DNA of 41,831 nt, from the NCBI GenBank assembly GCA_024399155.1, contig JAKSHX010000006.1, positions 1-41,831 on the forward strand. The letters run 5' to 3'. The stretch comes from an archaeon (GTDB lineage Archaea; Thermoplasmatota; Thermoplasmata; Methanomassiliicoccales; Methanomethylophilaceae). The notes under the pieces are model-generated. The model made no database searches, had not been told where the DNA came from, and saw only the letters and a program-made list of their open reading frames with translations. The number at the start of each line of letters is the position of its first letter. The first letter of the stretch is position 1. This document shows, one piece after another, positions 7,150 to 16,018 of this stretch. A program made the position numbers and the translations under genes.

Positions 7150-8244
7150 TCATGGGAAAATATGTTTACATCTGATTAAATTACCCATACGCCTCTTACC
7201 TAAAATACTCATACACATAGCTATCCCTTGCTCACCTCTATTAAATGCAAACATGTCTGCAAGTTTTTTGTTAAACGCTGCAGTTTTGAGTTGTTTGAAC
7301 ATTACGGTATGCCATATCTTTTGATAATCATCGAGCGGTTGTAACTTCATTATATTATTGGCTGCCACATCCCCACAAATACGTCCAGCAATAAGTGCCA
7401 ATGGTATGCCTCCACCGTTTACAGAGATGACTTGCCCTGCTGCATCGCCTACGACCATTCCATTACCAGATACAGTATTACCAATGGGGCCTTCTGATGG
7501 TACAAACTTGCCCTTTGGGGCATTTATAATATTAAAATTATTCTTTTTGACGAGAAGGTTAAAATATTGTAATAATGAACCTTTAGCAAATTTGGGAGAG
7601 ATCCCTATACCTACATTAGCTTGCCCCTTTTTAGGAATTATCCAGCCATACGCGCCAGGGGCGATATCTCCAAATGACATTATTACGTATGGGTCAAAAT
7701 CTCCTTTTGCCTGCCCTGTTATAGCGGGGTATGGATTTCTATTTTTTTGAAGCCCTAAATTTTTCGCTACACGCGAACCGGGACCGTCCGCGCCGATTAT
7801 AATCCTATACTTAATGTTACCTTTGCTTGTGACAGCGATACCATCCTTAATACCATCAAAGCGACATTCCTTAATTAACTCCGCTCCGGCTTTCACAGCC
7901 TGTTGTGCCTTATACTTATCATACTTGTCACGGTTTATAGTAAATCCGACAAGCGATATTTCTGTCACTTTACCTTTAGGATTGACCAATCTGATGCCTT
8001 TTGTCTCTATGATTTTCTGTTCGTTAGGTAATTCAAATGTTCCCTCAACATCTATGGCTTTAGGAAACATGCCTTTGATTTCGTCTACACAAGGAAGAAA
8101 TTCTCCACATCTTACGGGCACTCCAACTTCTTTCCTTCTTTCGATGAGTGTTACATTAACGCCTTTTTCGGCTGCGTATCTGGCAGCTGTAGACCCAGCT
8201 GGACCGGCCCCCACAACGAGTATGTCGGTTTTTAATGTCTCCAT
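7150..8244 (-). CDS. Geranylgeranyl reductase family flavoprotein (archaeal lipid saturation)
   Basis: 364 residues from the ATG at 8244, chosen because AGGTGA lies five bases upstream; a TTG at 8265 is less likely. The Rossmann FAD motif VVGAGPAGSTAA is near the N-terminus, and the family's RCGEF and YGWIIP segments follow. These enzymes reduce the double bonds of digeranylgeranylglycerophospholipid to give saturated archaeal membrane lipids. The start lies four bases from the stop of the GGPP synthase, so substrate supply and reduction share an operon. A second paralogue lies at 30602-31750. Confidence 0.85.
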   Translation of the reverse strand: METLKTDILVVGAGPAGSTAARYAAEKGVNVTLIERRKEVGVPVRCGEFLPCVDEIKGMFPKAIDVEGTFELPNEQKIIETKGIRLVNPKGKVTEISLVGFTINRDKYDKYKAQQAVKAGAELIKECRFDGIKDGIAVTSKGNIKYRIIIGADGPGSRVAKNLGLQKNRNPYPAITGQAKGDFDPYVIMSFGDIAPGAYGWIIPKKGQANVGIGISPKFAKGSLLQYFNLLVKKNNFNIINAPKGKFVPSEGPIGNTVSGNGMVVGDAAGQVISVNGGGIPLALIAGRICGDVAANNIMKLQPLDDYQKIWHTVMFKQLKTAAFNKKLADMFAFNRGEQGIAMCMSILGKRRMGNLIRCKHIFP

Positions 8245-8248
8245 TGCA

Positions 8249-9214
8249 TCACCTGTCTCGTGCAACTATATAATGAGCAAGCGAGATTAGAGAGCTTTTG
8301 TAGACAGATTTTGTTATCGCTACCAAATTTGTAATAGCTTTTTCTACCATATTTTCTGCTATCTGCCTACACTGTTCAATTGCATCGGTCTTTTTGATAA
8401 GTTTAAGAGCGCTGTCAACATCTTTTTCTTCGCATGGATTTTTCATGAAAGTTTCAGCAATCTTAGAACCATATTTTTGGTCTTTCATCGCTAGAATAAT
8501 AGGTAATGTAGGTTTTCCTTCTAAAAAATCAATACCAATTTTCTTACCCATGCTAGTAGAATTGCCTGTAATATCTAATACGTCATCTATTATTTGAAAA
8601 GCCATTCCGATGCCGATTGCAAATTTACCAATTGCATTGATAATTTTGTGATTCGCTCCTGACATGTAGGCACCCGATTTTGCGCAAGCCTCGATTAATT
8701 TGGCAGTTTTGCCTTCAATGATCTCGTAATAATTTTCTTCATTGACATCTTTAGAATGCTCAAAATCTTTCTGAACAAACTCCCCTTCACTCATATGGGA
8801 GGCGGCTTCAACGATAATATTGACTATTTCCAAACTGGTATTTCCCAGAATCTGAAATCCTTTGGCCATCATGTAATCGCCAGCAACAATGGCCTTACTG
8901 ACAGTATATTCTTTATGTAGCGTTCTTCTTCCGCGTCTAATTTCACTTTTGTCATTAATGTCATCATGAATTAAAGAAGCAGAATGAACTATTTCGAAGG
9001 CAGAGCCTATTTTAACAGCCTTACAAGGTTCATTACCTCCACACGCTAGGTATGAAAGTATGCATATAGCTGGCCTTATTCTCTTTCCTTTGGATGTTAC
9101 AACATAAGTACACATTTCGTTAAGTTCTTTGTTATTGGAACGAACCACATTAATAATTTCATTCTCAACATCAGCGAGTTCCTTCTGAATTGAACTGCAC
9201 CAGTCCTCGAACAT
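8249..9214 (-). CDS. Geranylgeranyl diphosphate synthase (trans-polyprenyl synthase)
   Basis: 321 residues. The first aspartate-rich motif is HDDIND (after HSASLI) and the second is IIDDVLDITG, both characteristic of class I trans-prenyl diphosphate synthases; GKRIRP near the N-terminus binds isopentenyl diphosphate. Chain length (C15/C20) is not certain by eye, but linkage to a geranylgeranyl reductase favours GGPP for archaeal lipids. An AAGGG ribosome binding site precedes the ATG, and a TATA-like AAGTATAAAAG lies about 20-27 bases upstream. Confidence 0.88.
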   Translation of the reverse strand: MFEDWCSSIQKELADVENEIINVVRSNNKELNEMCTYVVTSKGKRIRPAICILSYLACGGNEPCKAVKIGSAFEIVHSASLIHDDINDKSEIRRGRRTLHKEYTVSKAIVAGDYMMAKGFQILGNTSLEIVNIIVEAASHMSEGEFVQKDFEHSKDVNEENYYEIIEGKTAKLIEACAKSGAYMSGANHKIINAIGKFAIGIGMAFQIIDDVLDITGNSTSMGKKIGIDFLEGKPTLPIILAMKDQKYGSKIAETFMKNPCEEKDVDSALKLIKKTDAIEQCRQIAENMVEKAITNLVAITKSVYKSSLISLAHYIVARDR

Positions 9215-9295
9215 CTGCCCTTCTATGATGCTTTTATACTTAATTCTTGTGACATTTCCACCCTGGATGCTGTAGCCTATTAAAAATTAAGTAAC

Positions 9296-9316
9296 AGAAA
9301 AATTTTGTGTAAAAAG
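9296..9316 (-). terminator. Probable T-rich terminator after the fpo operon
   Basis: Read on the minus strand just after the fpoN stop, two T tracts (CTTTTT and ATTTTTC) follow each other. Archaeal RNA polymerase ends transcription at such runs. The gap between fpoN and the GGPP synthase promoter is short, which also fits a terminator. Confidence 0.4.
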
Positions 9317-9333
9317 TTTGAAGGTTTTATTTA

Positions 9334-10836
9334 TTAGCATTTTCCAAATAATATACCAGATGCCCCCTCACAGAATTTGATAATTGGTTCTGGGTAAACA
9401 CCGATTGCTACTACAAAAACCATACATAGCAGTATAGCTACTAGATGTGATTTCTTGATAACGATCTTTTCATTGCACTCTCCGCTATCAATGTACATGA
9501 CTTTTACAACCTTTGCATAATAATACAACGAGATGGCAGAATTAATAATCGCAATAATTGCAAGCCACATCCATTGAGTTCTTACGACGCCGTCTATAAC
9601 AATTGCACTAGAGAATAATACAAATTTAGATGCAAATCCTGCTAATGGTGGAATACCTGCCAGTGAGAAAAGGAAGAGTAACATTGCAAAAGCAACGATC
9701 GGTGCCCTTTTTGCAAGGCCCTTGTAATCTGATATATTTTCTTTAATTCCTGCCGCAATTAATGCGCCAACAACGATGAATGCTCCACCCTTCATGAATA
9801 CGTGAGTGATCATGTGGAAGATTCCTCCGGTAACCGCATATTCACTCATAACTGCAAGAGCGATCAATATGTAGCCTGCCTGTGCGATACTCGAGTACGC
9901 AAGCATCCTTTTGATGTTCTTTTGCAAAATGGCTACGATGTTACCAATTGTCATAGTTATTGTTGCTATGAACGCAAAGATATAGCGCATCTCTTCAACA
10001 GCATACACAGACTGTTCGACAGCAAACATCACGATAAAAATCTTGAACAGTACAACGAATCCCATTTTCTTGGAACCGGTCGACAAAAACATTGATACCG
10101 GTGTCGCTGCTCCCTCGTACGCATCAGGCGCCCACATATGGAATGGTACCGCGGATATCTTAAATCCATAACCTGCAATTAAAGATATTACTGCAATTAC
10201 AAACGGAGCGTTGAGATTTTCCATGTTCTCAAGTCCGTGTGCAATCTTAGCAATATCTATGCTGCCAGTAAGGCCATATAGCATAGATATACCATAAAGC
10301 ACGAGACCCGAGGATATTCCTCCGATAATTAGATACTTAACAGCCGCTTCGGACGATCTGGGATCGTTCTTCTTTAATGCCACCAATGCATAGGACAAAA
10401 TACTTGTACATTCGACACCAACAAAGATTACTAGCAGATTGTTGGCAGACGCAACAAATAACATCCCGGTTGTAGCAATCAAAAGTAAGGAGTAATATTC
10501 ACTAACATGATTTGACAATTCTGAGCTAGCAAATGATGCTAACACAGTAAGGAATGCCACGATCAAGAATAGGAATATCATTACTGCTGCGAACATATCT
10601 AGTTTGAATATGTTCATAAATGTGCAACTTAAAGTGCTGTCTAGAATAACGCATCCAGCAAATACGCCTGAAAGGATGATTGCAATCAAGGCTGCCGTGG
10701 CACACATATTCTTATTCTTTGTGAAATAGAATAGACCGGGTATAGACAAAGCGCCAATAATTAGCATTATCTCAGGCATTATGGCCAGCATCGTTCCGAA
10801 TGTATCATTAAGAAATGCTAATTCGATCATTTTCAT
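9334..10836 (-). CDS. fpoN: Fpo-like complex membrane subunit N
   Basis: 500 residues, almost entirely hydrophobic, with about 14 predicted membrane helices. It is a NuoN/MrpD-type antiporter-like subunit; the conserved lysine region after AAVKYLIIGG and the LAYSSIAQAGY segment are seen. It forms part of the proton-pumping membrane arm. The ATG at 10836 overlaps the fpoM stop and is preceded by AGGAGG six bases upstream. It is the last gene of the operon. Confidence 0.92.
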   Translation of the reverse strand: MKMIELAFLNDTFGTMLAIMPEIMLIIGALSIPGLFYFTKNKNMCATAALIAIILSGVFAGCVILDSTLSCTFMNIFKLDMFAAVMIFLFLIVAFLTVLASFASSELSNHVSEYYSLLLIATTGMLFVASANNLLVIFVGVECTSILSYALVALKKNDPRSSEAAVKYLIIGGISSGLVLYGISMLYGLTGSIDIAKIAHGLENMENLNAPFVIAVISLIAGYGFKISAVPFHMWAPDAYEGAATPVSMFLSTGSKKMGFVVLFKIFIVMFAVEQSVYAVEEMRYIFAFIATITMTIGNIVAILQKNIKRMLAYSSIAQAGYILIALAVMSEYAVTGGIFHMITHVFMKGGAFIVVGALIAAGIKENISDYKGLAKRAPIVAFAMLLFLFSLAGIPPLAGFASKFVLFSSAIVIDGVVRTQWMWLAIIAIINSAISLYYYAKVVKVMYIDSGECNEKIVIKKSHLVAILLCMVFVVAIGVYPEPIIKFCEGASGILFGKC

Positions 10837-12320
10837 AATAACCCTCCTGAGAAGCTAGTAATGACGTTAGTCGCTAAACTTGGCCAAATACCGAAGAGAA
10901 CTATTAAACAAGACACAATGCTAAGCGCAATAAATTCTGTCTTATTAACATCGTGGATGGATCTCAGATCGATCTTATCAGTAGTATCACCAAAAAGTGT
11001 CCTCTGCATAGCCCATAGATAGTAACCTGCGGTAAGCATCATAGACAACATACCTAGTCCAATGAGGACGATATAGATGCCACCCATTTTGGCAAGAATC
11101 TCCCAGAACGCATACAAGATGCCGAACTCTGCTACAAATCCAACTAAACCTGGAAGACCTAAAGAAGCCATAAATCCAAACATCATAAAAAACGACCAAA
11201 TGGGAAGTTTGCCTGCAAGACCTCCGAGAAGGGGAATTTCTCTGGTACCGATGTTATGTCCTGCAAGGCCACAAACCATGAACAACACAGCAGTTATAAG
11301 TCCGTGTGCAAACATCTGAAACACGGCGAACTCTATCCCTATTTCGGAGAGACACCCAATGGCTAAAAGGACCATCCCCATATGGCTGACTGATGAATAC
11401 GCAACCATTTTTTTCAGATCTGTCTGTGCAATACATGCGTATGCACCATATATCATAGACAGTACACCAAGTCCGATCATGACTGTCTGCCAGTTATACA
11501 ATACACTGGATTCAAAAACCTCAATACATATTCTAATAATTCCGTATGAACCCATCTTAAGCATTACACCTGCCAACAAAACTGAGCCAGCAGTTGGTGC
11601 TTCAACGTGTGCATCGGGCAACCATGTATGGAATGGAACGATAGGCATCTTGACAATAAACCCGAAAAATAGGAGCCCAAAAATTGCCGTTTGGAGTAGT
11701 GCACTACCTCCGAATCCATTTTTAACTGCAATAAATGAAAAGTTTGCTAGACCATTGTGGGCCGCAGTAAACACCATGGCAAAAATGCCTATTAGCATAA
11801 CCAATGATGCCACATGTGTGTAAATGAAGAATTTAATCGCAGAGTAATGTTTGCGAGGTCCTCCATACCATGAAATCATAAAGAACATCGGGATCAGTGT
11901 AACTTCCCACATGATGTAAAACAGAAAATAATCTGCAGCGAGATAGACTCCCATAAGACCTACTTCTATCGCTAACAATAGTGCGTGGAAGTAGTTAGGT
12001 CTGTCAGTTTCTGTAGAAGAGAATATGACTGTTATAAACACCAGAAGTGATGTCATAAACATCATTAGGGCGCTAAGTCCGTCTATATGTAAAGCATAAT
12101 TCATCTGAATGTTGGCAGTCTTGATCCAAGTAAAATTTTCGTCTAGGTCTATGTATTTTGATGGACCGAGTGTGAGAGTGTATAGTGCAATAATCAAAGT
12201 TATTGCGGTGGTGACTAACGCAACAAACTTAGCCAATTTTTCCCTTGGCCCACTCATAAGTAGTGTAATAATTGCACCAACGAATGGTATGGCCAATAGG
12301 AGAGACAATATTACTGACAT
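10833..12320 (-). CDS. fpoM: Fpo-like complex membrane subunit M
   Basis: 495 residues, a NuoM-like antiporter subunit. The pattern PFHTWLPDAHVEAPTAGSVL and the VAYSSVSHMGMV helix are the NuoM hallmarks, and a glutamate in YFLFYIMWEVTLIPMFF is the conserved helix-5 acid. It provides one of the proton channels of the membrane arm. Its start has AGGAGG upstream and overlaps the end of fpoL by ten bases. Confidence 0.93.
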   Translation of the reverse strand: MSVILSLLLAIPFVGAIITLLMSGPREKLAKFVALVTTAITLIIALYTLTLGPSKYIDLDENFTWIKTANIQMNYALHIDGLSALMMFMTSLLVFITVIFSSTETDRPNYFHALLLAIEVGLMGVYLAADYFLFYIMWEVTLIPMFFMISWYGGPRKHYSAIKFFIYTHVASLVMLIGIFAMVFTAAHNGLANFSFIAVKNGFGGSALLQTAIFGLLFFGFIVKMPIVPFHTWLPDAHVEAPTAGSVLLAGVMLKMGSYGIIRICIEVFESSVLYNWQTVMIGLGVLSMIYGAYACIAQTDLKKMVAYSSVSHMGMVLLAIGCLSEIGIEFAVFQMFAHGLITAVLFMVCGLAGHNIGTREIPLLGGLAGKLPIWSFFMMFGFMASLGLPGLVGFVAEFGILYAFWEILAKMGGIYIVLIGLGMLSMMLTAGYYLWAMQRTLFGDTTDKIDLRSIHDVNKTEFIALSIVSCLIVLFGIWPSLATNVITSFSGGLL

Positions 12321-14365
12321 TGGAACCCTCCTGTGAGAAACATAAGGAAAAGTGTAGATACTAATACAATGACTCCAATGATGATATATCTTGCATAGTC
12401 ACGAACGAATCCTGACTGCATCTTACGCATTATCTTTCCACTTTCGACGATCGCGTTGGATAATCCGTTAACAGTTCCGTCGACGACGTTTCTGTCAAAG
12501 TAATTTACCACACGCGCAACACCGTACCCTAAACCCCATGACGTATGATCATATATTTGTGGAAAATGATACCTGTCAGCGAGGAGCCTATATACGAATG
12601 ACTTTCCATTTTTATTGAGTATTCCTGGATTAATCTCTTTTTTGTCATACATGAGATATGCGATGAAAATGCCAATAAGGGCTAAAGCGATAGAAATGTA
12701 TGTCCATTGGTTACTGAAAATAGTCATCACAATATTGTCGCTGCTGTACTTCTCTACATTTATACCGGAAGATATCAGTGATTCATTGATAACGTATCCT
12801 AATCCGAAAAGTATGAGTATACCTGAGTAAACCGCAAAAATTGAAAGAACTATGAGAGGCACACTCATGCTAAGAGGTGATTCACCATGGCAATGCTGTG
12901 CATTCTCACGAGGTTCGCCGACAAACGTCATGAACCACATACGGAACATATAAAACGCGGTCATGAAAGCTGTGATTAGTCCTAATAAGAATAGTACGCA
13001 AAATACCGATCCGAAACCAAATCCCTCCTCAAAAGGTCCAAATGCGGCTTCGAGAACCATGTCTTTCGACCAAAATCCGCTAAAAAGTGGAAATCCCGCT
13101 ATAGATAAGGAGCCGAGTAACATTGTAATTGATGTTACCGGCATTTTTCTTATCAATCCGCCCATAAGACGCATATCTTCAGTACCGGTACTGTGAATAA
13201 CGGATCCGGAGCAAAGGAACAAAAGACCTTTGAAAAACGCATGGTTCAGCATATGGAATACCCCTGCTATGTAACCAGACGCACCGAGAGCAATCAATCC
13301 CTCATTACCATTTTTGATACCGACACACATCAGATACCCTCCGGCACCAAGTGCAAGAATCATATATCCGAGTTGTGACAACGTTGAAAATGCAAGGACC
13401 TTTTTGATATTCATATTATTCAATGCTTGACTAGCAGCAAAAATTGCTGTAAACCCTCCGATGACACCGATAAACAGCAAAACCTGTTCGCCCATGTGGC
13501 TATTGTAAACGAAAAGTGGAAAAGATCTCGCAGTTAGATAAACACCGGCTTTAACCATTGTTGCTGCATGAATGAGGGCAGATACAGTAGTAGGCCCTGC
13601 CATTGCATCCGGTAACCAGTCGTGTAACGGGAACTGAGCACTTTTACCAATGACTCCCCCAAATATTAGGAAAGAAGCGATAGTAACTAGTTGTACACCG
13701 TATTCGTTATTTGTAACCGCTTTAATTGCATCGGGTGCAAAAAGTGCGTTGTAATCGAGTGACTTGAATACCCAGAGTAAAATGAACAATCCACCTATTA
13801 AACACACATCACCCATGCGGGTAACAAGGAATGCCTTTTTTGCAGCTGACGATTTTTCTTTGGCCTCTGGATGATCAAAACTCCAAAACCCAATGAGAAG
13901 ATACGAACACAGGCCCATTATTTCCCAAAAAATGAACATCTCTAGGTAATTGCTTGATATAACGAGTCCGAGCATCCCAGTGAGGAACAAAGATACCTCA
14001 GCATAATATCTTCTTTTCTTCTCTCCCTGATCATGCATGTACCCCAGAGAATATACAAAAATCATCGTGGAAATGAATGAAGCAAAAAGCATCATTATGC
14101 ACGAAAGCCCATCAATATAAATTCCGAAATTGATAGAGAATCCACCGATTTTGATCCACTCGATCGCCATCGTGAACGCTTTATTACTGCTGTAATAACC
14201 ACTAGTCAAATATTCATATGAAATAATGCTAGCTAAAATACAGGATAGGGCCGCACCGGTTATCGCAATATATCCTCCGATTTGAGGCTTTTTTTTACAG
14301 AATAACCCGACGAATACGAAGCAGGCGACTGGTATGACAGGAACAAGCCACGAATAGTCTAACAT
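12311..14365 (-). CDS. fpoL: Fpo-like complex membrane subunit L
   Basis: 684 residues, NuoL-like: HDWLPDAMAGPTTVSALIHAATMVKAG is present in two pieces of the conserved core, and a long C-terminal part with an extra helix after YLMYDKKEINPG fits the lateral helix and anchor of NuoL. The start is ATG at 14365, with a GTG directly before it and AGGTGG upstream. It lies at the distal end of the proton-pumping arm in known complexes. Confidence 0.93.
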   Translation of the reverse strand: MLDYSWLVPVIPVACFVFVGLFCKKKPQIGGYIAITGAALSCILASIISYEYLTSGYYSSNKAFTMAIEWIKIGGFSINFGIYIDGLSCIMMLFASFISTMIFVYSLGYMHDQGEKKRRYYAEVSLFLTGMLGLVISSNYLEMFIFWEIMGLCSYLLIGFWSFDHPEAKEKSSAAKKAFLVTRMGDVCLIGGLFILLWVFKSLDYNALFAPDAIKAVTNNEYGVQLVTIASFLIFGGVIGKSAQFPLHDWLPDAMAGPTTVSALIHAATMVKAGVYLTARSFPLFVYNSHMGEQVLLFIGVIGGFTAIFAASQALNNMNIKKVLAFSTLSQLGYMILALGAGGYLMCVGIKNGNEGLIALGASGYIAGVFHMLNHAFFKGLLFLCSGSVIHSTGTEDMRLMGGLIRKMPVTSITMLLGSLSIAGFPLFSGFWSKDMVLEAAFGPFEEGFGFGSVFCVLFLLGLITAFMTAFYMFRMWFMTFVGEPRENAQHCHGESPLSMSVPLIVLSIFAVYSGILILFGLGYVINESLISSGINVEKYSSDNIVMTIFSNQWTYISIALALIGIFIAYLMYDKKEINPGILNKNGKSFVYRLLADRYHFPQIYDHTSWGLGYGVARVVNYFDRNVVDGTVNGLSNAIVESGKIMRKMQSGFVRDYARYIIIGVIVLVSTLFLMFLTGGFQCQ

Positions 14366-14369
14366 CACT

Positions 14370-14669
14370 TTACCACCTCATTGTCGTCAAGTCAGTTGTG
14401 TTGGTCGTCTTCCTTTCTTTGTATGCGTTAAGTACAAGGGCAATTCCAACAGCCACTTCGGCAGCTGCGACCGCTATTGTAAAAATTACAAAAATCTGAC
14501 CAGTTGTACTGGCGATACCATCTGTACTGTACGCTGCAAACGTTATAAAATTAATATTAGCCGAATTCAACATAAGCTCAACACACATTAGAGAAATAAG
14601 CGCACTATTTGTCGTCAGTATACCATATAGCCCTATAGAAAACAGAATTGCGGCAAAGACAAGAAACAT
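14370..14669 (-). CDS. fpoK: Fpo-like complex membrane subunit K
   Basis: 99 residues with three membrane helices, the standard NuoK size. ILFSIGLYGILTT and LMCVELMLNSANINF carry the conserved glutamates (one in VELML) used for proton transfer. It begins two bases after the TAG stop of the preceding fpoJ half. Confidence 0.92.
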   Translation of the reverse strand: MFLVFAAILFSIGLYGILTTNSALISLMCVELMLNSANINFITFAAYSTDGIASTTGQIFVIFTIAVAAAEVAVGIALVLNAYKERKTTNTTDLTTMRW

Positions 14670-14671
14670 TT

Positions 14672-14950
14672 CTATTGGGATCGTCTCTCTCCCCCCTCAT
14701 TTCTTTCTTCTTTTGATATACATATTCCTGCTATCATTGCACCAAACATAAGAACTCCGAGCACAAGAAGTACTGGCCCACACGTCTCGAAGAGTTGATA
14801 ATTTATACTTTCTTCTATGAGATTCCCATTGGTAAGTCCAAATGCTACCTTTACCGGTTCATCGTTCATCTTCCAGTTGTGCGAAACGGCAGAAATTGCG
14901 AATATGCAAAGGAATACCAGCACGATAGAGCCTACTACTTTCTTACTCAT
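14672..14950 (-). CDS. fpoJ: Fpo-like complex subunit J, C-terminal half
   Basis: 92 residues with a helix at each end and a polar loop between; the second helix (PVLLVLGVLMFGAMIAGICI) resembles the last helix of NuoJ. NuoJ is commonly one protein; here, as in Methanosarcina, it is two genes. The ATG at 14950 is preferred over a GTG at 14959 because GAGGTGA sits five bases upstream. The gene ends in TAG, a codon of interest in a group that can use pyrrolysine. Confidence 0.8.
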   Translation of the reverse strand: MSKKVVGSIVLVFLCIFAISAVSHNWKMNDEPVKVAFGLTNGNLIEESINYQLFETCGPVLLVLGVLMFGAMIAGICISKEERNEGGERRSQ

Positions 14951-15281
14951 CGTTATCACCTCTTTTGGACATAATTGTTCTTCTTACGAGCATGATGCTA
15001 AACGCAAAGAGCATTGTAATGGCCCCAACATAAACTATGAGTTGCACAGCTCCTATGAATTCTGCCTCTAGAAAGTAGTACGTTATGGCAACACAGACGA
15101 ATACAAGCGCCAAGTAGAACGCACTGTGCATAATTTCCTTCGATGTTACCACATACAACGCAGCAACAATGGCAATCAGTGATACAACGGAAAATCCTAT
15201 GACGTCGGGATTTTTGCATAGGTACACGGTTATGCTCTTGAAAAATGTACCGATACCGCCCCATATTTCATCTAGAATCAT
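14943..15281 (-). CDS. fpoJ: Fpo-like complex subunit J, N-terminal half
   Basis: 112 residues with three helices. EIMHSAFYLALVFVCVAITYYFLEAEFIGAVQ, here in conserved pieces, and the VYVGAITMLFAF helix are NuoJ signatures; the latter helix has the pi-bulge known from complex I. It overlaps the second half by eight bases. AGGAGGT precedes the ATG. Confidence 0.9.
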   Translation of the reverse strand: MILDEIWGGIGTFFKSITVYLCKNPDVIGFSVVSLIAIVAALYVVTSKEIMHSAFYLALVFVCVAITYYFLEAEFIGAVQLIVYVGAITMLFAFSIMLVRRTIMSKRGDNDE

Positions 15282-16018
15282 TAGAGTACCTCCTTTATCT
15301 TAAGCGCTGCTTTAGGACAGTTTATAACGCAATTCTCACACGACACACATTTGGATGATTCAATTATAGGATGTTTAATTTCTCTTCCTTTTGCGTTAGT
15401 ACCGACAACAACCATCGTGATGGCTGATGTGGGACATACCTTAGCACATTTCTGACAACTGATACACTTTGTATCATCAAGGACTGGCCTGTCGGTTTCA
15501 AAAAATGCAACAGGTTTATCAGTGATACCTTTTGCGAGATTGGAGAGTAGGTGCTCTGAAATGTGAACTTCCATCATTTCGTTGGTGCCTTCAAACGCGA
15601 GCCTATGCGGGTCGTATATGAGATCTTTTCTGTTAAATTCTGCCAATTCGTAATCTGTTGTGGTTGTCATGGCGTCTACTGGGCAATATTCTGCACAATA
15701 ACCACACATCATACACCTTCCAATGTTAACCTGTGGTCTTTTGACAGTGTTTCCTTTATCATCCGTAACGTCAACAAGTTCAATGCATGTTGTGGGACAT
15801 GCTCTAACGCAGATACCACAACCTAGGCATTTTTCAAATCTTAATCCTGGACGCCCGCGATAATTGTCGGGGACCCACTCTTTTTCATACGGATACATAA
15901 TAGTAACCGGTCTATGAATAGTTGATTTGATCATTCTTTTAACAGCCATGCCGAAAGGTACAATTATACCTGTACCTCTGAATTTCTTAGGATATTTATT
16001 TAGAAACTTGTACGGCAT
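15281..16018 (-). CDS. fpoI: Fpo-like complex subunit I with four [4Fe-4S] motifs
   Basis: 245 residues, longer than usual NuoI/FpoI. Two CxxCxxCxxxCP motifs at C64-C74 and C102-C112 are the normal NuoI clusters. A second ferredoxin-like pair follows at C185-C195 and C224-C234, both intact. The normal subunit passes electrons from the input module towards FpoB. The additional pair could form the docking and entry point for ferredoxin or another partner in place of FpoF. The ATG at 16018 overlaps the fpoH stop and has GGTGG upstream; a GTG at 16027 is a weaker alternative. Subunit identity is firm; the role of the extra clusters is inferred. Confidence 0.9.
   Translation of the reverse strand: MPYKFLNKYPKKFRGTGIIVPFGMAVKRMIKSTIHRPVTIMYPYEKEWVPDNYRGRPGLRFEKCLGCGICVRACPTTCIELVDVTDDKGNTVKRPQVNIGRCMMCGYCAEYCPVDAMTTTTDYELAEFNRKDLIYDPHRLAFEGTNEMMEVHISEHLLSNLAKGITDKPVAFFETDRPVLDDTKCISCQKCAKVCPTSAITMVVVGTNAKGREIKHPIIESSKCVSCENCVINCPKAALKIKEVL

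Noticed and set aside
7814-8290. 158-codon plus-strand frame opposite the geranylgeranyl reductase
   Set aside because: Antisense to a clear FAD enzyme and without its own ribosome binding site or family features.
11359-11823. 154-codon plus-strand frame opposite fpoM
   Set aside because: It lies wholly inside the certain fpoM gene in the antisense direction, and its composition mirrors the membrane protein; no independent signal.
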